Assembly: GCF_000718325.1 (NCBI RefSeq)
Contig: NZ_JOFV01000008.1
Coordinates: forward strand, 124,001-188,000
From: Oerskovia turbata
GTDB lineage: Bacteria; Actinomycetota; Actinomycetes; Actinomycetales; Cellulomonadaceae
Direction: 5' to 3'
DNA: 64,000 bases
In this document: positions 24,501-32,499 of the stretch, in pieces
How the letters are laid out: the number at the start of each line of letters is the position of its first letter
Numbering within the stretch: the stretch's first letter is position 1
Made by a program: the position numbers and the translations under genes
The notes under the pieces: generated by a model
What the model was told of the DNA's origin: nothing
The model's database searches: none
The model's input: only the letters and a program-made list of their open reading frames with translations

Positions 24501-27089
24501 TCAGCCCTCCCGGCGCACGTCCTCAGGCGACCTGTCGGGCCGCCAGCCCCGCCACACCGCGTGCCGCAACCTGCCGTCCCCCTCGGCGGTGCTCGTCCAG
24601 TCCGCGTGGTCGACCTCGCCCACCAGGTGCGGCGTGACCCAGCGGGCGTCCGAGGCGTCCGCGGCCGGGACGTCGAGCGCCGGGTTCGTGACCCGCTCGA
24701 TCCGGCCGAGCCGTGTCACGAGGTCGCGCCGGTCCTTCTCCGTGAAGCCCGAGCCGACGCGGCCCACGTAGCGCAACCCCTCGTCGTCGGGCACCGCGAG
24801 CAGCAGCGAGCCGACCAGGTGCGACCTGTCCCCGTGCCCCGGGCGCCAGCCCACCACCACGACCTCCTGGGAGTGCGAGTGCTTGACCTTGATCCAGCTC
24901 CGCGAGCGCCGCCCGGCCGTGTACGTGCTCGTGCGACGCTTGGCCACCACGCCCTCGAGGCCGAGCCGCCTGCTCGTCGCGACGGCCCCCGCGAGGTCAC
25001 CGTCGAACGCGGGCGGCACGTGCACGATCCCCGACCCGTCGACCAGGCCCTCGAGGATCTCGCGACGCTCGTCATAGGTGCGGCGGACGACCGAGCGACC
25101 GCCGACGGACAGGACGTCGAACAGCATCAGCTCGACCCCGACCTTGGCGCGCGCCGCCGCGACGTCACCCGCCTTGGTGAGGTTCGCGCGCTGCTGCAGG
25201 CGGCGGAAGCTCGGCCGCCCGCGCGCGTCGAGCGCCACGATCTCGCCGTCCACGACCACGGGCAGCTCCTCGGCGCGGACGCGGGACGCGAGGTCCGCGA
25301 GCTCGGGGTAGGTCACCGTCATGTCCTTGCCGCTGCGGCTCACGAGACGGACCACCGGCCCGGCCGCTCCCGCCGTGACCTGCGCGACCACCCGGAAGCC
25401 GTCCCACTTCATCTCGTACGCCCAGTCGTCGGGGTCGCCCTCGGCCGTGAGCGCCTCCACCGTCCCGGCGGTCGCGAGCATGGGCCGGGGCAGGGCGGCG
25501 CTCGCGGGCTCGTCCGGCTCGGGAGGTTTCTGTGCGGGGGCACCGCTGCGGGACGGGTGCGGCGCCGCGAGCCCCGCGTCGCGCGGGGCCATGAGGTGGA
25601 TGAGCCAGTTGTTCTCCTCTCCCTTGCCGCCGCCCCTGCCTCCGCCGTGGCCCCCCGTGCGGATGAGCGCGAGCCGCCGCGTCCCGTGCTGCTCGCCGTG
25701 CAGCGTGACGATGACCTCCTCGTCGTCGCGCCACTTCTCGAGCTCGTACGTGCCCGCGTCCCAGATGGTCACCTCCCCGCCGCCGTACTCGCCCGCGGGG
25801 ATGGTCCCCTCGAACGCGCCGTACGCGAGCGGGTGGTCCTCGGTCTGGACCGCGAGGTGGTTCTGCTTCGGGTCGGTCGGCTCGCCCCGCGGCAGGGCCC
25901 AGCTCACGAGGACGCCGTCGTGCTCGAGGCGGAAGTCCCAGTGGAGGCGGCGCGCGTGGTGCTCCTGGATCACGAACGAGTTCCCCTGGCTGGTGGGGGC
26001 GACCTCCTCGGGGACGGGCTCGGGGGTCTTCGAGGCGTCACGCTTGGCGCGGTAGGTCTCGAGGCGGTCGCGGCGGGGCCCGCTGTCGGTGGGTTCGTCG
26101 CGGTGGTGGGGCTCGCCGTCGGGCCCCGTGCCCTGCCCGCCCGACGGCGCAGCACCCTTGCGCGCGAACGTCGCCATGCGCTCGGGGGTGGGTTCGAGCG
26201 AGGCGAGGTGGCCCGCGGTGAGCGCTGCGAGCGGGTCGCCCATGCGCTCCACGCGCTCGACGACCTGGTCCTTGTCGAGCTGCGCGAGGTCGGGGTCGTC
26301 GAGCTCGTCCCACGTGCGCGGGGCCGCGACGGTCGGGTGGGCGCGGCCACGCAGCGAGTAGGGCGCGATGGTCGTCTTGCTGCCGTTGTTCTGGCTCCAG
26401 TCGACGAGCACCTTGCCGGCGCGCAGCGCCTTCTTCATGTCGCTCACGACGAGGTCGGGGTGCTCGGCCTCGAGGTGGCGCGCGAGCTCGTGCGCGACCG
26501 CGCTCACCTCGTCGGTGGTCTGGCGGCCGTCGAGCGCGGCGTACAGGTGGATGCCCTTGGACCCGCTCGTCACGGGCAGGGGGTCGAGGCCCATGCCGCG
26601 CAGCACGTCGCGGGCCAGGCGGGCGACCTCGGCGCACTCGGGCAGGCCTGCACCCTCACCCGGGTCGAGGTCGAGGACGAGGCGGTCGGGGTTCTTCTGG
26701 ATGCCGGTCCGCCCGAACTGCCACTGCGGCACGTGGATCTCCAGGGCCGCGATCTGGCCCAGCCACGTGAGCGTCGCGAGATCGTTGACGAGCGGGTAGT
26801 CGTTGGTGTGGTCCTTGTGCACGATCGTGCGTCGCCGGACCCAGGAGGGGGTGCCGGCGTCGAGGTTCTTCTGGAAGAACACGGGCCCCTCGACGCCGTT
26901 CGGCCAGCGCTTGCGCGTGGCCGGGCGGTTCGAGGTGTGGGGGAGCAGGGCGTCCGCGACCGCTGCGAGGTAGGCCAGGACCTCACCCTTGGTCGTGCCC
27001 GTGGCCGGGTACAGGACCTTGTCCAGGTTGGTGAGCTTGAGGCGGTGACCGCCGACGCTCACGGTCTGCGCCGCCGTCGAGGAGGCCAT
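24501..27089 (-). CDS. ligD: ATP-dependent DNA ligase D (POL-PE-LIG)
   Basis: Multifunctional NHEJ repair enzyme of 862 aa with domain order polymerase/primase (about 10-290), 3'-phosphoesterase (about 365-530) and ATP-dependent ligase (about 545-860), the order seen in mycobacteria. The POL metal motif is LDLDPGEG; the PE signature is SFVIQEHHARRLHWDFRLEHDG; the ligase lysine is in MKWDGFR near residue 560. It works with Ku to join double-strand breaks. The partner ku gene lies about 3.2 kb away on the other strand, so the two are not in one operon. A palindrome lies about 50 bp upstream. Confidence 0.95.
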   Translation of the reverse strand: MASSTAAQTVSVGGHRLKLTNLDKVLYPATGTTKGEVLAYLAAVADALLPHTSNRPATRKRWPNGVEGPVFFQKNLDAGTPSWVRRRTIVHKDHTNDYPLVNDLATLTWLGQIAALEIHVPQWQFGRTGIQKNPDRLVLDLDPGEGAGLPECAEVARLARDVLRGMGLDPLPVTSGSKGIHLYAALDGRQTTDEVSAVAHELARHLEAEHPDLVVSDMKKALRAGKVLVDWSQNNGSKTTIAPYSLRGRAHPTVAAPRTWDELDDPDLAQLDKDQVVERVERMGDPLAALTAGHLASLEPTPERMATFARKGAAPSGGQGTGPDGEPHHRDEPTDSGPRRDRLETYRAKRDASKTPEPVPEEVAPTSQGNSFVIQEHHARRLHWDFRLEHDGVLVSWALPRGEPTDPKQNHLAVQTEDHPLAYGAFEGTIPAGEYGGGEVTIWDAGTYELEKWRDDEEVIVTLHGEQHGTRRLALIRTGGHGGGRGGGKGEENNWLIHLMAPRDAGLAAPHPSRSGAPAQKPPEPDEPASAALPRPMLATAGTVEALTAEGDPDDWAYEMKWDGFRVVAQVTAGAAGPVVRLVSRSGKDMTVTYPELADLASRVRAEELPVVVDGEIVALDARGRPSFRRLQQRANLTKAGDVAAARAKVGVELMLFDVLSVGGRSVVRRTYDERREILEGLVDGSGIVHVPPAFDGDLAGAVATSRRLGLEGVVAKRRTSTYTAGRRSRSWIKVKHSHSQEVVVVGWRPGHGDRSHLVGSLLLAVPDDEGLRYVGRVGSGFTEKDRRDLVTRLGRIERVTNPALDVPAADASDARWVTPHLVGEVDHADWTSTAEGDGRLRHAVWRGWRPDRSPEDVRREG

Positions 27090-27139
27090 GGGTCCATGGT
27101 TGCCCGGGCTGTCTCAGCCCGCCTGCCGGAACGGCGAAC

Positions 27140-27200
27140 GCCGGGTGCGGAGCAGTTGTCGCCGAGATGCTCGAACGGCGACAACTGCTCCGCACCCGGC
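27140..27200. terminator. Palindrome, GTGCGGAGCAGTTGTCG variant (copy D)
   Basis: Perfect 25-base arms (27140-27164 and 27176-27200) around an 11-base loop. It is related to copies at 58178 and 58988 (GTGCGGAG-AGTTGTCG shared). It ends 15 bases beyond the stop of the DUF5692 gene and lies between two genes of the same direction. Confidence 0.75.
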
Positions 27201-27215
27201 GGAGGGACGGCGGGG

Positions 27216-28160
27216 CTAGACGGTCGCCGGGACCGGGTCCGGTGCCGGGCGGTCCTTCGCGAGCTCCTGGTAGGACGCGTGGTCCGTGAACAGCTCGTCG
27301 CGCAGCGGGTTGCGGCGCTTGGTCACGATCACCCTGACCTGGTAGACGGCGACCGCGACGTTGGCGAGCAGCGAGACCAGGCTGACGACGAACAGTGCCG
27401 TGGGGTTGTGCGACGAGTCGACCGCGAACGCCGAGTCCGAGACGAACGTCGGCACGGCCATCGTGAACATCATCCAGAACGCGAGCGTGTGCGCACGGTG
27501 CTGGAGCCAGGCGCCCTTGCGCAGGAAGAACGCCGGGATCGTGCAGCTGATGAGCAGCGCAGCACCCGCGTAGAACGCGTGGTCGCCCACGCAGTTGTAG
27601 ACGTACGCGAAGTTCCACAGGTCGTACGCGATGATCCAGAACCACATCATGTCGGGCCAGACCATGTCCTTGAAGCGGTCGCGCGTGATGTAGATGCCGG
27701 CCCAGCCGCAGATCGTCAGCAGGTTCAGGATGCCCGCGATGCCGTTCATGATGTTCCACGAACCGCCGACCATGAACACGCCGTCGACCATGCCGTCCAT
27801 GCCGGAGACCTGGAAGTCACGGATCACGGCCTCGGCGATGTTGAGCGCGAGGATCGCCGGGGGGAAGAGCAGGGCGTACTTCATCTGCCCGACGCGGGGG
27901 AAGTACCGGATGAGCATGAAGCCGATGCAGCCCGCGAGGGCCGAGTACACCTTGACCCAGTGGAACCAGGTGCCGGTCGAGGACCCGGCGCCCGCTGTGT
28001 AGGGCCAGACGAAGATCGTCAGCACGACGGGCAGGACGATGAAGATCCCGATCGCGGCGGTCTTCGACCAGCGGACGAGCTCGTTGAGGCCGACGAGGGC
28101 CGCGAGCACCACGAACCACATGACGGCTGCTTGCCAGGGGATGGAGTCGAACAGGAACAC
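27216..28160 (-). CDS. DUF5692-type multi-pass membrane protein
   Basis: 314-aa protein with about nine or ten hydrophobic helices and aromatic-rich sequence (AAVMWFVVLAALVGLNELVRW, SWNIMNGIAGILNLLTICGW, MMWFWIIAYDLWNFAYVYNC). No transporter motif or catalytic residues can be named; the resemblance to the DUF5692 family is by recollection of its sequence style. GTG 28160 has AGGGAG upstream and begins right at the first helix. Downstream of a TetR regulator on the same strand (113 bp apart), likely its target. Confidence 0.65.
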   Translation of the reverse strand: MFLFDSIPWQAAVMWFVVLAALVGLNELVRWSKTAAIGIFIVLPVVLTIFVWPYTAGAGSSTGTWFHWVKVYSALAGCIGFMLIRYFPRVGQMKYALLFPPAILALNIAEAVIRDFQVSGMDGMVDGVFMVGGSWNIMNGIAGILNLLTICGWAGIYITRDRFKDMVWPDMMWFWIIAYDLWNFAYVYNCVGDHAFYAGAALLISCTIPAFFLRKGAWLQHRAHTLAFWMMFTMAVPTFVSDSAFAVDSSHNPTALFVVSLVSLLANVAVAVYQVRVIVTKRRNPLRDELFTDHASYQELAKDRPAPDPVPATV

Positions 28161-28272
28161 GTCGCTCCCTTTCTCAGGGACGGCTGGACGGCGGGTGCCG
28201 TCCGGGGGTGGGGGTGGTGCGGCTGGTGAGCGAGCGCGGTCCCGGCGCACCGTCGGGATCCGGGCCGTCGCG

Positions 28273-28884
28273 TCACTCGGTGTCGGAACGCGCCTCCTCC
28301 AGGTGCAGCACCTGCCGCACGATCGTCACGAGCACGGCGTCGTCGACCTCGGGGGTGTTCCGGGCGAGGCCGACGAGGCCGTAGACGAGGACGTAGAACG
28401 TCTCGGGCACGTGCTCGATGCCGATGTGGTGCCGGGCCGCGTACGCCTCGACCGTCGTGGCGCCGATGCACTCGACCACGGCCCGCACGGCCCGGTCGAG
28501 GAAGCGGTTGTACAGCCCGGCGCTCTCGGTGCGCTGCATGTCGTCGCGCAGCGGGGCGACCGCCCGCAGGTGCGTACGGAACATCGCGATGCAGTCGACG
28601 AGAGCCTTGTCGATGTTCCCGGGCTCGCGCGCCGCGTCCCACGCACGCACGGCCTCGACGAACTCACCGACGTAGCCCTCGAGCACCGCGTCGACGAGCG
28701 CGTCCTTGTCGGGGAAGTAGTAGTAGACGAGGCCCCGGGCGACGCCCGCGCGTTCCGCGACCTCCTTGGTCGAGGTGCGGGCGATGCCCTGCTCGGCGAA
28801 CAGCCCGCGGGCGGCGTGCACGATCTCCTCGGCACGAACCTCGGGTGCTGAACGTCGCCTCCTCGGCGTCGTCGCGTCGGTCAT
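28273..28884 (-). CDS. TetR-family regulator upstream of the DUF5692 gene
   Basis: 203-aa TetR regulator. The HTH is TSTKEVAERAGVARGLVYYYFPDKDALV (about residues 38-65). The ligand domain has no recognised specificity. AGGAAGGGG precedes the ATG. It is cotranscribed with, or next to, the membrane-protein gene, whose expression it may control. A TTGAC-N5-GTCAA inverted repeat at 28928-28942 is a likely operator. Confidence 0.87.
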   Translation of the reverse strand: MTDATTPRRRRSAPEVRAEEIVHAARGLFAEQGIARTSTKEVAERAGVARGLVYYYFPDKDALVDAVLEGYVGEFVEAVRAWDAAREPGNIDKALVDCIAMFRTHLRAVAPLRDDMQRTESAGLYNRFLDRAVRAVVECIGATTVEAYAARHHIGIEHVPETFYVLVYGLVGLARNTPEVDDAVLVTIVRQVLHLEEARSDTE

Positions 28885-28927
28885 CGGAGCCCCTTCCTGA
28901 GCTGATACCTGGACGCTAGATCCGCTA

Positions 28928-28942
28928 TTGACACGGCGTCAA
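28928..28942. promoter_or_regulatory. Candidate TetR operator/-35 region
   Basis: TTGAC-ACGGC-GTCAA inverted repeat, about 44 bp before the tetR ATG. On the minus strand it supplies a -35-like TTGACG followed 18 bases later by TAGCGT, so a repressor bound here would block the promoter. Confidence 0.5.
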
Positions 28943-29119
28943 CAGTGTTCGACCAGGTCAGGACGTAGGTCCCGACGGTCGGGGTCCTACGGCCCGTCGG
29001 CCCGGGCAGGTGGGGCCACGACCTGAGACGGGCCGCGGCCAGCGGCGGACGGGGGCGTCCTGCGGACCGCCGGTGTGCGACGGTGGAGGATCGACGTCGG
29101 CACGATCAGCGAGGAATCC

Positions 29120-29884
29120 ATGAGCGGTGAACCCCAGGTCGGGGCGGAGCTGAGGGCCCTGCGGGAGCACTTCACGCGGCTGATGATGACGTACCGGTTC
29201 GGCATGGACGAGGTGATGACGAAGATCACCATCCTGCGCGACGAGTTCGCTTACGCTCACGAGTACAACCCGATCGAGCACGTGTCCTCGCGCCTCAAGT
29301 CGCCCGAGTCGTTGCTCGCCAAGGCCCGGCGCAAGGGCGTGGACCTGACGATCGACGCCCTGCGCGCGGAGATCTTCGACATCGCGGGCGTCCGCGTCAC
29401 GTGCAGCTTCGTGTCCGACATCTACACGGTGCGCGACATGATCGCGGCCCAGCGCGACGTCGTCGTCCTCGAGGAGCGCGACTACATCGCGCACCCCAAG
29501 GGCAACGGGTACAAGAGCCTGCACCTCATCGTCGAGGTGCCCGTGTTCCTGTCCGACCGGGTGCAGCCCGTGGTCGTCGAGATCCAGATCCGGACCATCG
29601 CCATGGACTTCTGGGCCAGCCTCGAGCACAAGATCTACTACAAGTACGACAAGGCCGTGCCGCAGCGCCTCCTCGACGAGCTCAAGGAGGCCTCGCTCGC
29701 GGCCTCCGAGCTCGACGCCCAGATGGAGCGCCTGCACGAGGAAGTGCTCCAGCACTCGCGCGACACCGCAGACCTCCGCCCCGGGGCGGAGAAGACGGCG
29801 GGCCCGTTCACGCCGTCGTGGGAGCTGCTCGACTCCTACCTGCGGGGCAGGCCGGGCGCGGGCGGCGCGGAGCCGGCGAACTAG
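29120..29884 (+). CDS. GTP pyrophosphokinase-family small alarmone synthetase
   Basis: 254-aa RelA/SpoT synthetase-domain protein of the RelQ/YjbM class, expected to make (p)ppGpp from ATP and GDP/GTP. Visible landmarks are LKSPESLLAKARRKG, DIAGVRVTCSFVSDIYTVRDMI, YIAHPKGNGYKSLHLIV and VEIQIRTIAMDFWASLEHKIYYK (the Q-R and E-H residues are part of the synthetase active site). No HD hydrolase, TGS or ACT domain, so it lacks a ribosome-sensing part. Its TAG stop shares the tetranucleotide CTAG with the stop of the convergent gene at 29881. Confidence 0.9.
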   Translation: MSGEPQVGAELRALREHFTRLMMTYRFGMDEVMTKITILRDEFAYAHEYNPIEHVSSRLKSPESLLAKARRKGVDLTIDALRAEIFDIAGVRVTCSFVSDIYTVRDMIAAQRDVVVLEERDYIAHPKGNGYKSLHLIVEVPVFLSDRVQPVVVEIQIRTIAMDFWASLEHKIYYKYDKAVPQRLLDELKEASLAASELDAQMERLHEEVLQHSRDTADLRPGAEKTAGPFTPSWELLDSYLRGRPGAGGAEPAN

Positions 29885-30183
29885 ATCAGCGTCTCGACCG
29901 CGATCCGCACGGTGTCGCCCACGTCGATGCCCTCTGCCCGACGCACCGCGGCCTTGACAGGCAGGATGAACGTCTTGCGCCCGGCGTCCGGAAAGATCGA
30001 CGTGGACCAGCGCGTCCTGCCGATCGTGACCTCGACCTTGACCGACCCGAACCCTGCCGGGGGCAGGGGGGAGTCGGCGATCTCGTCGCTGACGTCGTCG
30101 GGCAGCGACGCGAAGACCCACTTCTCGCTGCGCGCGGTCCAGCGCCACAGCTCCGCCTCGAACTCGTACCTGGTGCCGGCCAT
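29881..30183 (-). CDS. DUF1905 domain protein
   Basis: Small beta-barrel-like protein, 100 aa: FEAELWRWTARSEKWVFASLP, VKVEVTIGRTRWSTSIFP, and KTFILPVKAAVRRAEGIDVGDTVRIAVETL are typical of DUF1905. Function unknown. ATG 30183 has CATCAT six bases upstream on the minus strand, consistent with a leaderless start. It overlaps the 3' end of the alarmone synthetase gene by four bases, tail to tail, which leaves no room for a terminator. Confidence 0.85.
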   Translation of the reverse strand: MAGTRYEFEAELWRWTARSEKWVFASLPDDVSDEIADSPLPPAGFGSVKVEVTIGRTRWSTSIFPDAGRKTFILPVKAAVRRAEGIDVGDTVRIAVETLI

Positions 30184-30275
30184 GCGCCCATGATGCCGGG
30201 CGCCGCCCACACCGTGCCCTGCTTAGCCTGGTCTGACGACTCGCCAGCCCCCGGCCCCGGGAGCACCATGGAGAC

Positions 30276-31268
30276 ATGAGGGCCATCTGGAAGGGTGCCA
30301 TCACGTTCGGTCTCGTCAACGTGCCGATCAAGGTGTACTCGGCGACCGAGGACCACGACGTGCCGCTGCACCAGGTGCACGACAAGGACGGCGGCCGGAT
30401 CCGCTACCAGCGACGGTGCGAGGTCTGCGGCGAGGTCGTGGCGTACGAGCACATCGACAAGGCGTACGACGACGGCGAGCGCACGGTCGTGCTCACGGCC
30501 GAGGACCTGGGGTCGCTGCCCGCCGAGCGCAGCCGCGAGGTCGAGGTCGTCGAGTTCGTGCCCACCGAGCAGATCGACCCCATGCTCCTGGACCGCAGCT
30601 ACTACCTCGAGCCCGACTCGTCGTCGAACAAGGCCTACGTGCTGCTGCGCCGCACGCTCGAGGAGACCGACCGGACCGCGATCGTGAAGTTCGCGCTGCG
30701 CCAGCGCACGCGGCTCGCGGCGCTGCGCGTGCGCGACGACGTGCTCGTCCTGCAGACGCTGCTGTGGGCCGACGAGGTGCGCGAGGCCGCGTTCCCGACG
30801 CTCGACGAGCCCGCGAAGGTCAGTACCAAGGAGCTCGCGATGTCGTCGCAGCTCGTCGAGTCCTTCGCGGCAGACTTCGCGCCCGAGGAGTACCAGGACG
30901 ACTACCAGGTCCAGCTCCGCCAGCTCATCGAGGCCAAGATCGAAGCAGGGGACACGTTCAGCACCGAAGAGACGTTCGGCGAGCAGGAGGAGAAGGGCGG
31001 CGAGGGTGCCGAGGTCATCGACCTCATGGAGGCCCTGCGCCGCAGCGTCGAGAGCTCGCGCGGCAAGAAGCCGGGTGACGCCACGGGTGAGAAGCCCGCG
31101 AAGGAGGAGGCGTCGTCGGGCGGCACGAAGAAGGGCGCCGCAGCCGTGAAGGAGAGCAAGGGCACGACGGCGCCGCGCGCCTCGAGCGGCAAGGGCGCCT
31201 CGACCAAGTCGGCGGCCACGACGAAGGAACCCGCGAAGAAGACGACGCGCAAGAAGGCCTCGGCATGA
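30276..31268 (+). CDS. ku: NHEJ DNA end-binding protein Ku
   Basis: Bacterial Ku, which forms a ring around broken DNA ends and recruits LigD; 330 aa. It starts MRAIWKGAITFGLVNVPIKVYSAT and contains HDKDGGRIRYQRRCEVCGEVV and YYLEPDSSSNKAYVLLRRTLE. After the core (about 255 residues) there is a long Lys/Ala/Thr-rich tail ending KKTTRKKASA, like the basic tails of mycobacterial Ku that bind DNA and let it move inward. The gene may continue into the next one, 27 bp downstream. Confidence 0.95.
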   Translation: MRAIWKGAITFGLVNVPIKVYSATEDHDVPLHQVHDKDGGRIRYQRRCEVCGEVVAYEHIDKAYDDGERTVVLTAEDLGSLPAERSREVEVVEFVPTEQIDPMLLDRSYYLEPDSSSNKAYVLLRRTLEETDRTAIVKFALRQRTRLAALRVRDDVLVLQTLLWADEVREAAFPTLDEPAKVSTKELAMSSQLVESFAADFAPEEYQDDYQVQLRQLIEAKIEAGDTFSTEETFGEQEEKGGEGAEVIDLMEALRRSVESSRGKKPGDATGEKPAKEEASSGGTKKGAAAVKESKGTTAPRASSGKGASTKSAATTKEPAKKTTRKKASA

Positions 31269-31295
31269 GCGTCCGCGTCGTGCCAGGCTGACGCC

Positions 31296-31802
31296 ATGAC
31301 CCACGACCAGCCCGAGAACCCCGACACGGCCCGCACCGCCCGCTTCATCGCGGAGGCCGAGCAGCACGAACGCGACCTCGTGCTCACGCGCTTCACGCAC
31401 GACGACGCGTGGCGGCTCGGCTGCCTGCTCGTCGAGCTCGCGGCCGAGCGGTCGCTGCCCATCACGATCGACGTGCGCCGCGGACCGCAGCAGGTCTTCC
31501 ACGCCGCGACCGAGGGCACCACACCCGACAACGACACGTGGGTCCAGCGCAAGGTGCGCGTCGTCGAGAGGTTCGGGGCGTCGTCGTACCTCATGGGCCT
31601 GCGTGCCAAGGCCCGGGGCACGACGTTCACGGCGCAGCACGAGCTCTCGCTCCAGGAGTACGCGGCCCACGGCGGGGCGTTCCCGCTGCGGGTCGAGGGC
31701 GTCGGGGTGATCGGCGTCGTGACCGTGTCCGGCCTGGCGCAGCGCGACGACCACCTGCTCGTGGTCGAGGCGCTGGGGACGTTCCTGCGGACGGCTGCCT
31801 GA
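31296..31802 (+). CDS. Heme-degrading domain/UPF0303 family protein
   Basis: 168-aa protein of the UPF0303/HbpS-like fold: DDAWRLGCLLVELAAERSLPITIDVRRGPQQVFHAA and GTTPDNDTWVQRKVRVVERFG, then GGAFPLRVEGVGVIGVVTVSGLAQRDDHLLVVEAL. Related proteins bind heme or small ligands; the exact role is unknown. CAGGCT ends six bases before the ATG, a possible leaderless promoter. It lies directly behind ku with no terminator in between. Confidence 0.82.
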   Translation: MTHDQPENPDTARTARFIAEAEQHERDLVLTRFTHDDAWRLGCLLVELAAERSLPITIDVRRGPQQVFHAATEGTTPDNDTWVQRKVRVVERFGASSYLMGLRAKARGTTFTAQHELSLQEYAAHGGAFPLRVEGVGVIGVVTVSGLAQRDDHLLVVEALGTFLRTAA

Positions 31803-31935
31803 GCCGCCCGGCGGGTCGCCACCCGACCCGGGGATCCATCGAGCCCGTGGGGAGCCGACCGATGAGTTCACCGGCCCCGGCCGGTCGGACCAGGAAAGCG
31901 TGACGCACGGCGCGCCGCGCGGGAGGAGGAGAGCG

Positions 31936-32415
31936 ATGCGACCGATCGTCCCGAGCCTGTGGTTCAACGGAGGACTCGAGGAAGCCGTGGCCTACTACAC
32001 GTCGGTGTTTCCCGACAGCACCGTCGGCGACTCCCTGAGGATGCCCGACGGCACCCTCGTCACCCTCGACTTCACGCTCCAGGGCCAGCCCTTCAACCTC
32101 ATCAACGGCGGCCCCGACCACCTGTTCCCGTTCAGCGAGGCCGTCTCGTTCATCGTGCGCTGCGAGGACGAGGCCGAGGTCGACCACTACTGGGATGCCC
32201 TGCTCTCGGGCGGCGGCACCGAGTCGCGGTGCGGCTGGCTCAAGGACCGCTACGGGCTGTCGTGGCAGGTCGTGCCCGTCGAGTTCGAGGAGCTCGCGCA
32301 GTCCGACGACCAGGAGGCCGTGGCGCGCATGATGGGCGCCATGATGCAGATGATCAAGCTCGACATGCCCGCGCTGCGGGCCGCGTTCGAGGGAAAGCAG
32401 CCCGCGGACGCCTGA
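31936..32415 (+). CDS. VOC-family PhnB-like protein
   Basis: 159-aa protein of the PhnB/3-demethylubiquinone-methyltransferase-like VOC group: IVPSLWFNGGLEEAVAYYTSVFPDS, FTLQGQPFNLINGGPDHLFPFSEAVSFIVRCEDEAEVDHYWDAL, GWLKDRYGLSWQVVP. No methyltransferase activity is expected from this fold. A strong GGAGGAGGA lies upstream of the ATG at 31936. It converges with the sialidase gene and shares a terminator with it. The 133-bp gap before it holds no other feature. Confidence 0.85.
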   Translation: MRPIVPSLWFNGGLEEAVAYYTSVFPDSTVGDSLRMPDGTLVTLDFTLQGQPFNLINGGPDHLFPFSEAVSFIVRCEDEAEVDHYWDALLSGGGTESRCGWLKDRYGLSWQVVPVEFEELAQSDDQEAVARMMGAMMQMIKLDMPALRAAFEGKQPADA

Positions 32416-32436
32416 GGCCGCCGGGGGGAGAAGGTG

Positions 32437-32476
32437 CTCGGCCCCCGTCCCCGCCGGCACGGGGACGAGGGCCGAG
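32437..32476. terminator. Bidirectional terminator, VOC gene/nanH
   Basis: CTCGGCCC and GTCCCC on the left pair with GGGGAC and GGGCCGAG on the right, with a two-base internal mismatch and an eight-base loop. It lies between convergent stops (32415 and 32500). Confidence 0.72.
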
Positions 32477-32499
32477 GTCTGTGGTGCGTCAGCCGCCGA

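Noticed and set aside
28164..28250. N-terminal extension of the DUF5692 protein
   Set aside because: The 30 upstream codons are Arg/Pro-rich, and the GTG at 28160 with AGGGAG upstream begins exactly at the first hydrophobic segment.
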